Below are positions 17,917 to 26,100 of a DNA stretch of 41,533 nt, piece by piece (position 1 is the stretch's first letter; each line of letters begins with the position of its first letter). The stretch comes from an uncultured bacterium. Its GTDB lineage: Bacteria > Cyanobacteriota > Vampirovibrionia > Gastranaerophilales > Gastranaerophilaceae. A model generated the notes under the pieces. The model was not told the origin of the DNA and did no database searches. It saw nothing but the letters and a program-made list of their open reading frames with translations. The translations under genes and the position numbers were made by a program. The stretch is from NCBI GenBank assembly GCA_902766975.1, contig CACXFH010000074.1, forward strand, positions 1 through 41,533. The letters run 5' to 3'.

Positions 17917-19167
17917 ATGTATCACAAAATTGAAACATTAAATGAAAAAGAGCTGAAAAAATACCAATTAGAACAAATTAACAAAATTTTATCAGCAGTT
18001 AAACATACACCATATTACGCAGGCAAATTACCTGAATATATCGATTCTTTTGATACCTTTGCAAAAATTCCGTTTTTAACAAAAAAAGATTTAAGAGATG
18101 CATTTCCTTACGGATTACTCTCATGCCCTAAGGAAAAACTTGTCAGAATAAGCGCTTCAAGCGGAATGACAGGAATTCCTACATTATCCTATTGCAGCGA
18201 GTATGATTTGAATGAATACACAAAAAATGAAATGCTCCACCTATCCCATACCGGATTATGTAAAAATGACATAATTCAATGTATGATGGGTTTCAACTTA
18301 TTTACGGGAGGATGGGGTTGTTATCACGGAAGCATTGGGTTAGGAGCAACCGTCATCCCATCCGGTCCGGGGAACACCCAAAGACAAATTGAATTACTTA
18401 AGCAATTAAAAGCTCGGTATTGTTTTTCTACCCCCGGCTATCTTCAACATTTGCTGGGTAATATTTCGGATAAAGATTGGGAACAAATGAATTTAAAAAT
18501 TGCAATGACAGGAGGGGAACCTTTAACAAAGGAATTTCAGAAATTAGCAAAAGAAAAATATGATATTGAAATTTATAATTTCTATGGAATGACGGAATTT
18601 TCGACTCATATTGCCAGTGAATGCAATTTACACAACGGACTGCATATAAATGAAAATTATTTTTATGCTGAAATTGTTGACCCCGAAACCGGAGATATAC
18701 TTCCTGACGGTGAATACGGCGAACTGATATTAACGAATTTAAAACGGGAAGCCATGCCGCTTATCAGGTACAAAACTCGCGATATTACAAGAATTATACC
18801 GGATAAGTGTATCTGTGGCAGGACAAGTAGAAGAATTGAGCCAATTTCGCATCGCTTGGATGACATGCTGATAATCAATGGGGTCAATATTTATCCTTCC
18901 CAAATTGAAGAATGTATTTTTAAATGCTTTTCATCTGTAACGAATTATTTAATTAAAATTAATACAAAAAATGCGATTAAAAAATTAAATATAGATATAG
19001 AAATTCCTGACGATATAATAAACAATGAGAACAAAATTAATAAACTTAAAGAAAAATTAATCAAAACACTAAAATCGTATATTACGATAACACCGGCGCT
19101 GAATTTTGTTCCTAAACATACACTCCCTGAGATTCAAGGAAAAACCAAACGAGTGAAGTACATATAA
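17917..19167 (+). CDS. Phenylacetate-CoA ligase (PaaK)-like adenylate-forming enzyme
   Basis: A 416-residue ANL-superfamily enzyme that activates a carboxylate as an acyl-adenylate and probably passes it to CoA or a carrier. Seen: the phosphate-binding loop SASSGMTGIPT, the MTGGEPL region, the adenine motif NFYGMTEFS, YKTRDITR, a CxC pair in KCICGRTSRR, the hinge DDMLIINGVNIYPSQIEE, and the C-terminal catalytic Lys in QGKTKRV. Order and length match the PaaK family. There is no phenylacetate pathway in the window, so the substrate is open. It is divergent from the HydE-like radical SAM gene, about 70-100 bases start to start, suggesting shared control. Confidence 0.85.
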   Translation: MYHKIETLNEKELKKYQLEQINKILSAVKHTPYYAGKLPEYIDSFDTFAKIPFLTKKDLRDAFPYGLLSCPKEKLVRISASSGMTGIPTLSYCSEYDLNEYTKNEMLHLSHTGLCKNDIIQCMMGFNLFTGGWGCYHGSIGLGATVIPSGPGNTQRQIELLKQLKARYCFSTPGYLQHLLGNISDKDWEQMNLKIAMTGGEPLTKEFQKLAKEKYDIEIYNFYGMTEFSTHIASECNLHNGLHINENYFYAEIVDPETGDILPDGEYGELILTNLKREAMPLIRYKTRDITRIIPDKCICGRTSRRIEPISHRLDDMLIINGVNIYPSQIEECIFKCFSSVTNYLIKINTKNAIKKLNIDIEIPDDIINNENKINKLKEKLIKTLKSYITITPALNFVPKHTLPEIQGKTKRVKYI

Positions 19168-19193
19168 TTTTTACATATTATCCAAATAAAAAA

Positions 19194-19265
19194 AGCGGAA
19201 GACGAGACTCGAACTCGCGACAGCCTGCTTGGAAGGCAGGAACTCTACCACTGAGTTACTTCCGC
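19194..19265 (-). tRNA. tRNA-Gly (UCC)
   Basis: A 72-base cloverleaf on the minus strand: acceptor GCGGAAG pairs with CTTCCGC, the D arm includes CTCAGTGGTAGAG, and the anticodon stem CCTGC/GCAGG encloses loop CTTCCAA, giving anticodon TCC for glycine. The T arm is CGCGAGTTCGAGTCTCG, with one non-canonical closing pair. CCA is not encoded; a run of T follows at once, serving as a terminator. Confidence 0.95.
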
Positions 19266-19412
19266 TTAACAAAGTCATATTAGCATGACCTTTTTTTAAA
19301 ATCAAGATTAATTACGGCAATTAAGAATCAAAAATTTATTAGAATGAACATAATCTTATGTTTCAATTGTTACGATTTATGTTAAAAAATGTAATTATTT
19401 TATAATAATAGT

Positions 19413-19439
19413 CAAAGTTTTAGGCAATTATGCCGTAAT
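19413..19439 (+). promoter_or_regulatory. Sigma-28-like promoter or palindromic operator
   Basis: CAAAGTTT (19413-19420), an 11-base spacer, then GCCGTAAT (19432-19439), compared with the flagellar sigma consensus TAAAGTTT-N11-GCCGATAA. The -35-like box matches in 7 of 8 bases, and the -10-like box keeps the GCCG core. A start near 19446 would give a leader of about 30 bases with an AAGG ribosome site. The site also holds the palindrome GGCAATTATGCC, so an operator is an alternative. Confidence 0.35.
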
Positions 19440-19476
19440 ACATAATAGTGTAAGTAGAACAAATAAGGTAAACATC

Positions 19477-20289
19477 ATGTCCGGTTTTCCAATTAATCCC
19501 CCGCGGAGAAACAAAATTGAATCAATAATAAAAAATCATACAGTGCATCAGCCCGATGCACTGGCAGTACAAAAAATGCCAATTTTTAGCACTCTTAAAT
19601 TAAAAAAAGAGTACACTAAAGAAGAAAAAAAATTGCATAATGCAATAAATGCTATTAAATACATAATGAACAACGATAAAGATTGTAAAGGTATAAACAA
19701 ACAAGCTCTGGCAGAAAAAATTGCAGCAATAGCAATAGACGTCGGAGTTCATCCCGAAGTCGCAGGCGCAATAATTAAGCAAGAAACGCATTTTTCAACT
19801 GATTCCGCAGAAATGAACAAAGGCACAGGCATCGGTCCGATGCAAATTGTCCCTATTGTAATACATGATATGTTTGTCAGACCGGAATTCTATGACCCCG
19901 AATTAAAATCAATTATAGGGGCAAAAAAAGAATATAAAACTTTTGAAAATGCACTGAATGCAAAATTAAATAATCCTAAAATTGATTTAGGGAAATTCGG
20001 AAATAAATTTTTTGAATTTTATAAGCAAAACAAAACATATTTTGACAAAGAGTGCTATAAAAAAAGACTTAACGATTTACCTGAAAAAATACGAAATGAT
20101 TATAACAGAACGCTGTCAAATTACGATATGAACGTTTATTTGGGATGTTTTTTGTATAAAGCACACAGAAGAACTAACAGTGAAAAGCAAGCAATTATAA
20201 ATTATAACAACAGCTCGATTAAGTATAGTTATGAAGCGGAAGTATCACGAACTATCAAACAAGCCCGCAAAAACGCCCCCGAAATTTAA
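19477..20289 (+). CDS. Lysozyme-like/SLT-fold transglycosylase protein
   Basis: A 270-residue protein with a lysozyme-fold core. The catalytic Glu is in AIIKQETHFS (about residue 106), followed by GTGIGPMQIVP, the usual GxxQ/Mxx pocket loop of soluble lytic transglycosylases. A later YLGCFLYKAHRR helix and an asparagine-rich NYNNSS (compare the family's AYN) complete the fold. Such enzymes cleave peptidoglycan between MurNAc and GlcNAc. There is no Sec signal peptide, and the first 70 residues are an unrecognised extension with FPINPPRR. Export could therefore use a non-Sec route. A hairpin terminator follows the stop. Confidence 0.72.
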   Translation: MSGFPINPPRRNKIESIIKNHTVHQPDALAVQKMPIFSTLKLKKEYTKEEKKLHNAINAIKYIMNNDKDCKGINKQALAEKIAAIAIDVGVHPEVAGAIIKQETHFSTDSAEMNKGTGIGPMQIVPIVIHDMFVRPEFYDPELKSIIGAKKEYKTFENALNAKLNNPKIDLGKFGNKFFEFYKQNKTYFDKECYKKRLNDLPEKIRNDYNRTLSNYDMNVYLGCFLYKAHRRTNSEKQAIINYNNSSIKYSYEAEVSRTIKQARKNAPEI

Positions 20290-20302
20290 TTAACGATAAA
20301 AC

Positions 20303-20335
20303 AAAGCACGGCATAATTTATTTCTACCGTGCTTT
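20303..20335 (+). terminator. Intrinsic terminator after the SLT-fold gene
   Basis: A 9-bp stem, AAAGCACGG (20303-20311) with CCGTGCTTT (20327-20335), and a 15-base loop. It lies between the convergent stops at 20289 and 20364 and may act in both directions. Confidence 0.7.
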
Positions 20336-20363
20336 ATAATCTGAAAAAATATGTAATTACATT

Positions 20364-21410
20364 TTAGAATGTAATATTGTATACGGCTCCGTTTGTAAAT
20401 TTAACATTGAAGTTGAGAGGTTTTGGATCATCTTTATATTTCAAAACCAAAATTCTCATGTCAGCTTGTGATTTAAGTTCATAATTTTCAGGCAAAGCGT
20501 TAGAAAATCTTTTTGATTCTGCTGTGATTCTTGCTAATCTTATCCAGTTTGGAACACTTAATAAAGCTGAAGTACCCGCAGAAAGGACCAAAACAGGCGG
20601 GAATGTTCCGACGGTATCAATTAAGTCAAGTCTGTCTAAATCAACAAATGATTCTGTTGTAACATCTTTAAGCGCTGCAAGTCGTTCACTTGTTGCAGTA
20701 ACAGATGCCGCATAATTATTTTTATTAGTTAAAACATATTCATAAGCATGTACATATTTATTTTCTTTTTGTTTTAGACGATATTCCTTTTGAATAATCG
20801 CAATTTTTGCATTTTGGTCATAATAGGTTAAAGTGTCGACACAATCTAAATCAATTGGCTCGGTATCCGGAGTATATGGGAACACCGATGTTTTTTTATT
20901 ACCTTTAGCCATATGATTATTTAATTTTTTCATTCCGGTTTTTAACGGTTTAACCAAATCCGGTGAAATATAGAAATTCCCCAATTCCTGTTTTCTTGCT
21001 AAAGCAAAGAAATCGAATTTATATTCTTTTAAGGCAGCTTTGTCCTCCAATTTGGAAAATTTATAACCGCTTTTTGTTAATAAGTCAGTCAACTCATTAT
21101 TTTCAACATCATATTTTTCGTTTGAAACAACATAGATATTAGTATTTTGATTAGCAGGATATAATTTCACAAAATAGCTGCAATTTTCATCAGTGTATAA
21201 ATATGCATTATTGACATTTTCCAGCGGTTGAAATTTGTCTGTCCCTCGATATGAGGCAATTGCATTGTTTACTTCAGACGAAAATTCTCGGATATTAACA
21301 TTTTGAATCTGATAGCCATAAAAATTCTTTGCTAATTCAGCCGAAACAACACCGGAATTTACCAATGTCACCAACAATGCAAAAATAAATAATTTTAAAA
21401 ATTTTTTCAT
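20364..21410 (-). CDS. Secreted hypothetical protein
   Basis: A 348-residue protein with a clear Sec signal peptide: MKKFLK, a hydrophobic core to about residue 22, and a probable cleavage after VVSA. The mature part is about 320 residues, mixed alpha/beta, with no cysteine pair or motif that I recognise. It is likely periplasmic or surface located. A strong AAAGGGTGAG ribosome site precedes the ATG. Single gene, with a convergent terminator shared with the SLT-fold gene. Confidence 0.75.
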   Translation of the reverse strand: MKKFLKLFIFALLVTLVNSGVVSAELAKNFYGYQIQNVNIREFSSEVNNAIASYRGTDKFQPLENVNNAYLYTDENCSYFVKLYPANQNTNIYVVSNEKYDVENNELTDLLTKSGYKFSKLEDKAALKEYKFDFFALARKQELGNFYISPDLVKPLKTGMKKLNNHMAKGNKKTSVFPYTPDTEPIDLDCVDTLTYYDQNAKIAIIQKEYRLKQKENKYVHAYEYVLTNKNNYAASVTATSERLAALKDVTTESFVDLDRLDLIDTVGTFPPVLVLSAGTSALLSVPNWIRLARITAESKRFSNALPENYELKSQADMRILVLKYKDDPKPLNFNVKFTNGAVYNITF

Positions 21411-21767
21411 TTCTCACCCTTTCTTTATTACAATTATTACTTTATTTATCCATTCTTTCAAATATAATTCCTTAATAAGCATACAAGCAGCCAAAAAATA
21501 GGATTGCAACCTTAATGTTTTTGATTCATTTTATATAATTTTAAGAGTATTTTACATAAAAAATTCAATCTTGCAACATGTTTTTATGCACTTCAAATAT
21601 GATAAACCCCGAAAACTAAAACTGAAAATATAATTTGAATTACTTTATGAAGCGCATTACTAATTTACAGTAGCGTGATTCTGCAATGCAACGTTTGTTC
21701 CCTTTGCATCGGGAGAATAGAGGGCATTAGTATTTACATGCCTGCAACTTTGGCTTAAACTTGTATT
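21411..21767. other. Intergenic region upstream of trmFO, possibly structured
   Basis: About 357 bases with no gene. The first 230 bases are very AT-rich and must contain the promoter of the leftward secreted-protein gene. The last 120 bases before trmFO are less AT-rich and contain short complementary segments: ATGCAA with TTGCAT around 21688-21710, CCCT with AGGG around 21702-21725, and CGC..TACT with AGTAGCG around 21652-21676. This could be an RNA leader, but I do not recognise a known class. There is no ribosome site directly before the trmFO ATG. Confidence 0.3.
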
Positions 21768-23087
21768 ATGGAAGTGAACGTAATAGGAGCAGGACTTGCG
21801 GGGTCGGAAGCGGCTTTGCAACTTGCAAAGAATGGGATTAATGTCAATTTATTTGAAATGCGTCCGAAAACCAAGACAGGTGCGCATACTACACAGGATT
21901 GCGCAGAATTTGTCTGTTCAAATTCGCTTGGAAGTTGCGATATAACAAACGGCAGCGGTCTTTTAAAGCATGAAATGGAAATCTTAGGCGGAGAACTTAT
22001 TAAAATTGCAAAAAATTGTGCCGTTCCTGCAGGAAATGCTCTTGCGATTGACAGGCACAAGTTTTCCCGAACCGTAACGGAAAAAATCACATCAAACTCG
22101 AATATAAATTTAATAAGAGAAGAAGTAACACAAATCCCTGAAAATCCGACTATTATCGCTTCCGGTCCTTTAACAAGTGATAAATTTGCAGATAGTATAA
22201 AAGAATTTACCCAAAGTGAATATTTGCATTTTTTTGATGCAATAGCTCCGATTGTAGAATGCGACAGCATAAATTTTGAGGTTGCATTTTGGGCAAGCAG
22301 ATATGATAAAGGGGAAGCATCTTATATAAATTGCCCGATGAATAAAGAGCAGTATGAAAAATTTTATAACATTCTAATAAATGCTCCAAGAATTGAACGG
22401 CATGACTTTGAAAAAGGCGCAAAGTTTTTTGAAAGTTGCCTGCCGATTGAAGTTTTGGCTTCCCGTGGGGAGGATACCCTGCGTTTTGGTCCGATGAAAC
22501 CTGTCGGACTGATAGATAAACGAACAAACGAAAAAAATTATGCCGTTGTACAATTAAGGCAAGATAACAGCGCAAAAACCCTTTTTAATCTTGTCGGATT
22601 TCAAACAAATTTAAAATGGGGCGCGCAAAAAGAATTACTGCAGTCTATTCCAGGTCTTGAAGATTGCAATATAGTAAGATACGGAGTCATGCACAGAAAT
22701 ACTTTCATTAATTCCCCCAAACTCTTGCATCCCACACTCCAAACAAGAAACAGGAAAGATTTGTTCTTTGCGGGGCAAATAACAGGCACTGAGGGTTATA
22801 CGGAATCTATTGCCTCCGGACTCTTGGCAGGGATAAACATGGTAAAATTTCTTAATAATGAACCGCTACTTGAACTGCCTCAAGAAACCATGCTCGGAGC
22901 ATTGACTCATTATATTACAAATCCTGGAAATGACCGTTTTCAGCCGATAAATTCAAATTGGGGAATTATTCCGCCTGTGGATTTACCTAAAAAAGAGCGT
23001 AAAAACAAAAAACTCAAAGGCGAATTGATGTCGCAAAGAGCCGTTGAAACCCTCAAGAATTACCTTATTTTACATATAAATAAATAA
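21768..23087 (+). CDS. trmFO: tRNA (uracil-54-C5)-methyltransferase, folate/FAD-dependent, TrmFO
   Basis: A 439-residue flavoprotein that makes ribothymidine at position 54 of tRNA using methylenetetrahydrofolate and FAD. The FAD-binding GAGLAGSEAA is at residues 7-16. Further family blocks are FEMRP, AEFVCSNSLGS, ASRYDKGEA (DKGE..Y motif), YAVVQLRQDN, LVGFQTNLKWG and GTEGYTESIASGLLAG. Length is standard. No ribosome site is seen upstream of the ATG at 21768, but no other in-frame start fits. Distinguished from GidA/MnmG by its length and the folate-type motifs. Confidence 0.96.
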   Translation: MEVNVIGAGLAGSEAALQLAKNGINVNLFEMRPKTKTGAHTTQDCAEFVCSNSLGSCDITNGSGLLKHEMEILGGELIKIAKNCAVPAGNALAIDRHKFSRTVTEKITSNSNINLIREEVTQIPENPTIIASGPLTSDKFADSIKEFTQSEYLHFFDAIAPIVECDSINFEVAFWASRYDKGEASYINCPMNKEQYEKFYNILINAPRIERHDFEKGAKFFESCLPIEVLASRGEDTLRFGPMKPVGLIDKRTNEKNYAVVQLRQDNSAKTLFNLVGFQTNLKWGAQKELLQSIPGLEDCNIVRYGVMHRNTFINSPKLLHPTLQTRNRKDLFFAGQITGTEGYTESIASGLLAGINMVKFLNNEPLLELPQETMLGALTHYITNPGNDRFQPINSNWGIIPPVDLPKKERKNKKLKGELMSQRAVETLKNYLILHINK

Positions 23088-23280
23088 TTTTTGTAACAGA
23101 AATGTTATAATTGTAGTAAAAAACTTGAAAAATTTTATCCGATTAAGTATAATAAGTACACTTGTTCAAAATTTTCATGTAAATGTTAAAGTTTTGAAAC
23201 ATTACGGTAAAAAAAGACAATTTTATAATGATTTTTGTTTTTATTTATCATGTAGCAGGTTTTGAAATATAGTAGGGATT

Positions 23281-25500
23281 ATGCAGGTAAACTCAATAGG
23301 TCAAAGCTTTGGTTCTAAAAACAATAATAAGAAAAGAACCGCAAATATACAAGCCCCACGCGTAAATGCGCCGGCAAATAATGTTGCATTTACCGGAGCT
23401 TTTAAAGCTCCTAATCCTATTGTTTGGTTAATGGATTTTATCGCAGCAGGCGGGTTTGCGGCATCATTTTGTATTCAGGACGGTTTAGGGTTCATTGCTC
23501 CACGTGTTTATAAAGGGCTGAAACGTGGCGGAAAGAAAAAGCATGATCAAAACGGTAATGAAATTTTAGATAAAAACGGTGAGCCTAAGCGTGAGCTAAA
23601 TTGGGCTTATGCAAGAAAAGAAGGCATAAGAGAAGTTATCACAGGTCCTAGTGCGTTTGTTATTCCATGGTTAATGCTTAAAGGTATCAATAAAAAATTC
23701 GGCACCGGCAATAGCGTAAAATTAGACTATATTGATGGATTTAAGGATATCTTTACGGATTATGCAAATAAAAATCTTGATGCGATAAGATCAAGTAATG
23801 CAGATAAACAAGTGTTCTATAAAGATGTATATAAACATATTTTAGAGCAAAGTATAAATCAACAGGAAGGTGCTGTTAAGTTATCTGCAGAAGAATTGGA
23901 TAAAATCGCAAGTGATTATGCGCAAAAACAAGTAAAAACCGAAAACATTGATAAAGAATATGAAGGTCTTAAAGGCTTATTCAAAGGTAAAGAAAAAGGT
24001 GAGAAACTTGCAAAACTTGGTTCAACAGTAGAAGATGATTACATGGCACTTCGCAAAAAACATGTCGGCGGTGCAAGTTCTGATATGGCAGTAAATATAT
24101 TATCTTCCGATAAAAAAGTAAAAACTGGGAGTATCGGTGAAATATCCAAAGCCATGAATAATTACTTTGATGACGCAGTGAAAAATCTTCATGAAGCATT
24201 AAAGAAAACATCAGATGCTAATATAACAGATATTATCAAAAAATTCTCCGGCAGAAGAATGGGGTCAAGAATTTTGACTAATTTAGGGCTGTTTGCGACT
24301 GTTGCGCTATTCTATACCCAAATTCCGAAATTATATAACATGGGAACAGGCGGTAAAAATCCTGCATTGATGAATGATGAGGAACCGGCTCTACAAAAAG
24401 GTGCAACAGAAAAAACACAGGATGTCGCAGATAACAAACAAGTTTCTTTTGGCAGTGCATCTTCAGCGGTTGAAAAACTTGGAAACAAAGTAATCGGCAG
24501 TTCAAAGTACAAAAAATTATCTGATATTTTCGAATTGAACGGACCTATTATTCAGGGTAATGCAATGGCAGTGCTGTTGTACGGTGCGTGCATTCCTCCA
24601 AGACTTATCCATGCTCAGGATAAATATGATTTTGGCGAAATTGTTGTACGTGATATGACTGCATTTACCGCATTGTTGTTTGGGGCAAAAGCATTAGCAA
24701 GGCTTTTCTCTGACGGATTTACAAAATTGACAGGACTTGCGCTAAACTCTAAAGATATTAAAGGGCGCAGTTTATTACAAAAAACTTGGGATTATTTGAA
24801 TCCTGCAGATGCAAGACATTCAATTCTTTCAAGTAAACAACTTGATTCAAAATATACTCATATTGACAAGTATAAAGATGGTATTGACGGATTTGTCGAA
24901 TTTATTGAAAAATCCGGCGGCGATATCAAAAAAGCTCTTGCAAATGATTCTAAAATTCAAAAGGCTGTTGATAATATTCTCAAAGATTCAGGCAAAACAT
25001 TTGAAAAGGCGACGGCTCAAGAAATTAAAGATGCTCTGCATAATGCAAGAATTAATAAAAACGAAATTGAAAGTTTATTGAGTCTTATTGAGCAACCAAA
25101 TGCGAATATTGAAAAAATATTTGCAAATAATCAAAAAATTAAAACAGTTGCTGATAATATATTAAAAGACGCAAATATGACATTTGAGAGTGCAACAATT
25201 GAAGATATTAAAAAAGCTCTGCAAAAATCGGATAAATTGGAAGAAGTTTATAAACTTTTCAGAGAACCTAATAAATTGCTTAACAGAGCAAAAACATGTA
25301 ACAGTTTCTTTGGAGCATTATCGACATTAGTTCTTGTACCTTTGTTAATTATCAAGTTAACAGATATATGTAAAGCCATGACAGATAAGAAAAAAGCAGA
25401 AGAAGACAGAATAAAAAACAGAACTCAAGCTCAGCAGGCTCCGTTGATTCCGTCAAGCAAACCGACTATGGCAGGGTTTTTGAATAAAAATGCAGCATAA
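23281..25500 (+). CDS. Large membrane protein of unknown function with FG/FTG motifs and an internal duplication
   Basis: A 739-residue protein, family not recognised. The N-terminus has SIGQSFGSKNNN and NVAFTGAF, an FG/FTG style also seen in other genes of this window; VSFGSASS recurs near residue 390. Likely membrane segments are near residues 45-63, 330-350, 425-445, 458-475 and 676-698. A tandem duplication of about 53 residues lies near 538-590 and 598-650: both copies share the order I-E, DIKKA/NIEKI, AN-x-KI, DNILKD, TFE-AT and IK-AL. The basic GGKKKH region follows the first membrane segment. The gene stands alone and ends before a strong terminator. It is probably lineage-specific. 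Confidence 0.75.
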   Translation: MQVNSIGQSFGSKNNNKKRTANIQAPRVNAPANNVAFTGAFKAPNPIVWLMDFIAAGGFAASFCIQDGLGFIAPRVYKGLKRGGKKKHDQNGNEILDKNGEPKRELNWAYARKEGIREVITGPSAFVIPWLMLKGINKKFGTGNSVKLDYIDGFKDIFTDYANKNLDAIRSSNADKQVFYKDVYKHILEQSINQQEGAVKLSAEELDKIASDYAQKQVKTENIDKEYEGLKGLFKGKEKGEKLAKLGSTVEDDYMALRKKHVGGASSDMAVNILSSDKKVKTGSIGEISKAMNNYFDDAVKNLHEALKKTSDANITDIIKKFSGRRMGSRILTNLGLFATVALFYTQIPKLYNMGTGGKNPALMNDEEPALQKGATEKTQDVADNKQVSFGSASSAVEKLGNKVIGSSKYKKLSDIFELNGPIIQGNAMAVLLYGACIPPRLIHAQDKYDFGEIVVRDMTAFTALLFGAKALARLFSDGFTKLTGLALNSKDIKGRSLLQKTWDYLNPADARHSILSSKQLDSKYTHIDKYKDGIDGFVEFIEKSGGDIKKALANDSKIQKAVDNILKDSGKTFEKATAQEIKDALHNARINKNEIESLLSLIEQPNANIEKIFANNQKIKTVADNILKDANMTFESATIEDIKKALQKSDKLEEVYKLFREPNKLLNRAKTCNSFFGALSTLVLVPLLIIKLTDICKAMTDKKKAEEDRIKNRTQAQQAPLIPSSKPTMAGFLNKNAA

Positions 25501-25545
25501 TGCCGCCGATTCATAAAAAATTTCAGATAATATATTATCAAATGT

Positions 25546-25582
25546 AAAAAGACATCAAGAGTTTATTTCTTGATGTCTTTTT
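25546..25582 (+). terminator. Strong bidirectional intrinsic terminator
   Basis: A perfect 15-bp stem, AAAAAGACATCAAGA (25546-25560) with TCTTGATGTCTTTTT (25568-25582), and loop GTTTATT. It serves the 739-residue gene, and the convergent DUF1858 gene from the other side. Confidence 0.88.
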
Positions 25583-25607
25583 AAAATGTCTAATATTCTA
25601 AATGAAC

Positions 25608-25635
25608 AATTCACAACTCACTATTCACGATTCAC
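25608..25635. repeat. Four-unit heptanucleotide tandem repeat
   Basis: On the minus strand, four units of GTGAATN run in exact seven-base phase (one unit is GTGAGTT) directly after the DUF1858 stop codon. Short tandem heptamers of this kind are common in cyanobacterial genomes. Confidence 0.75.
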
Positions 25636-25638
25636 TAT

Positions 25639-25857
25639 TTATGCTTCTGTTTCGTTTGCTTCAATTGCTGCGTTGATATCATTTACCATAGCATCAACAT
25701 CAAAACCGTGAACTTTAGCACCTGCTTCAAGATTTTCAAATCTTGCAGCCGCACAACCTAAACATCCCAAACCGTATTTGTGGAAAATTTCAATACTTTC
25801 AGGGTGTTTTTGAGCAATTTCAATAATGTTCATATCTTTTGTTACTAATTCTGTCAT
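25639..25857 (-). CDS. DUF1858 domain protein
   Basis: A 72-residue protein with the DUF1858 pattern: an N-terminal strand and helix (MNIIEIAQKHPE), then GLGCLGCAAA with a CxxC, and a C-terminal helix NDINAAIEANE. These proteins may bind a metal or disulfide and are often found with anaerobic redox enzymes (hybrid-cluster proteins). The role is not established. The ATG at 25857 has AAGGAG at good spacing, so the longer frame to 25911 is not used. A 53-residue ORF is divergent from it. Confidence 0.85.
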   Translation of the reverse strand: MTELVTKDMNIIEIAQKHPESIEIFHKYGLGCLGCAAARFENLEAGAKVHGFDVDAMVNDINAAIEANETEA

Positions 25858-25938
25858 AATTTTTCTCCTTTTTTTGACTTTTGTTAGAACTTTATTAAAT
25901 ATATTATACACGCTAAAAATTATAAGGAGGTTTTGGGT

Positions 25939-26100
25939 ATGGAATTGTTAAGTTTTATCTTTAAAGAAGATGTAGATGCAATAGGGTTGTGCAAATACAA
26001 AGATAAAAAGGATGAGCTTAGTGCTCTTTTAGATCAGACATTCAATTATCACAAAAAATATTTTGAACCTGATTACAGTAATAACTTTTTCTTGCTTTAA
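25939..26100 (+). CDS. Small hypothetical protein (53 aa)
   Basis: A 53-residue ORF, MELLSFIFKEDVDAIGL..., preceded by a perfect AAGGAGG ribosome site 9 bases before the ATG. It contains one cysteine (GLCKYK) and an aromatic tail ending NNFFLL. The stop overlaps the stop of the convergent SNF2 helicase gene. It is divergent from the DUF1858 gene. No family recognised. The ribosome site argues that it is translated; short length limits confidence. Confidence 0.55.
   Translation: MELLSFIFKEDVDAIGLCKYKDKKDELSALLDQTFNYHKKYFEPDYSNNFFLL

Noticed and set aside
22207-22575. Minus-strand frames inside trmFO
   Set aside because: Shadow frames of a strongly recognised gene with no ribosome site or domain.
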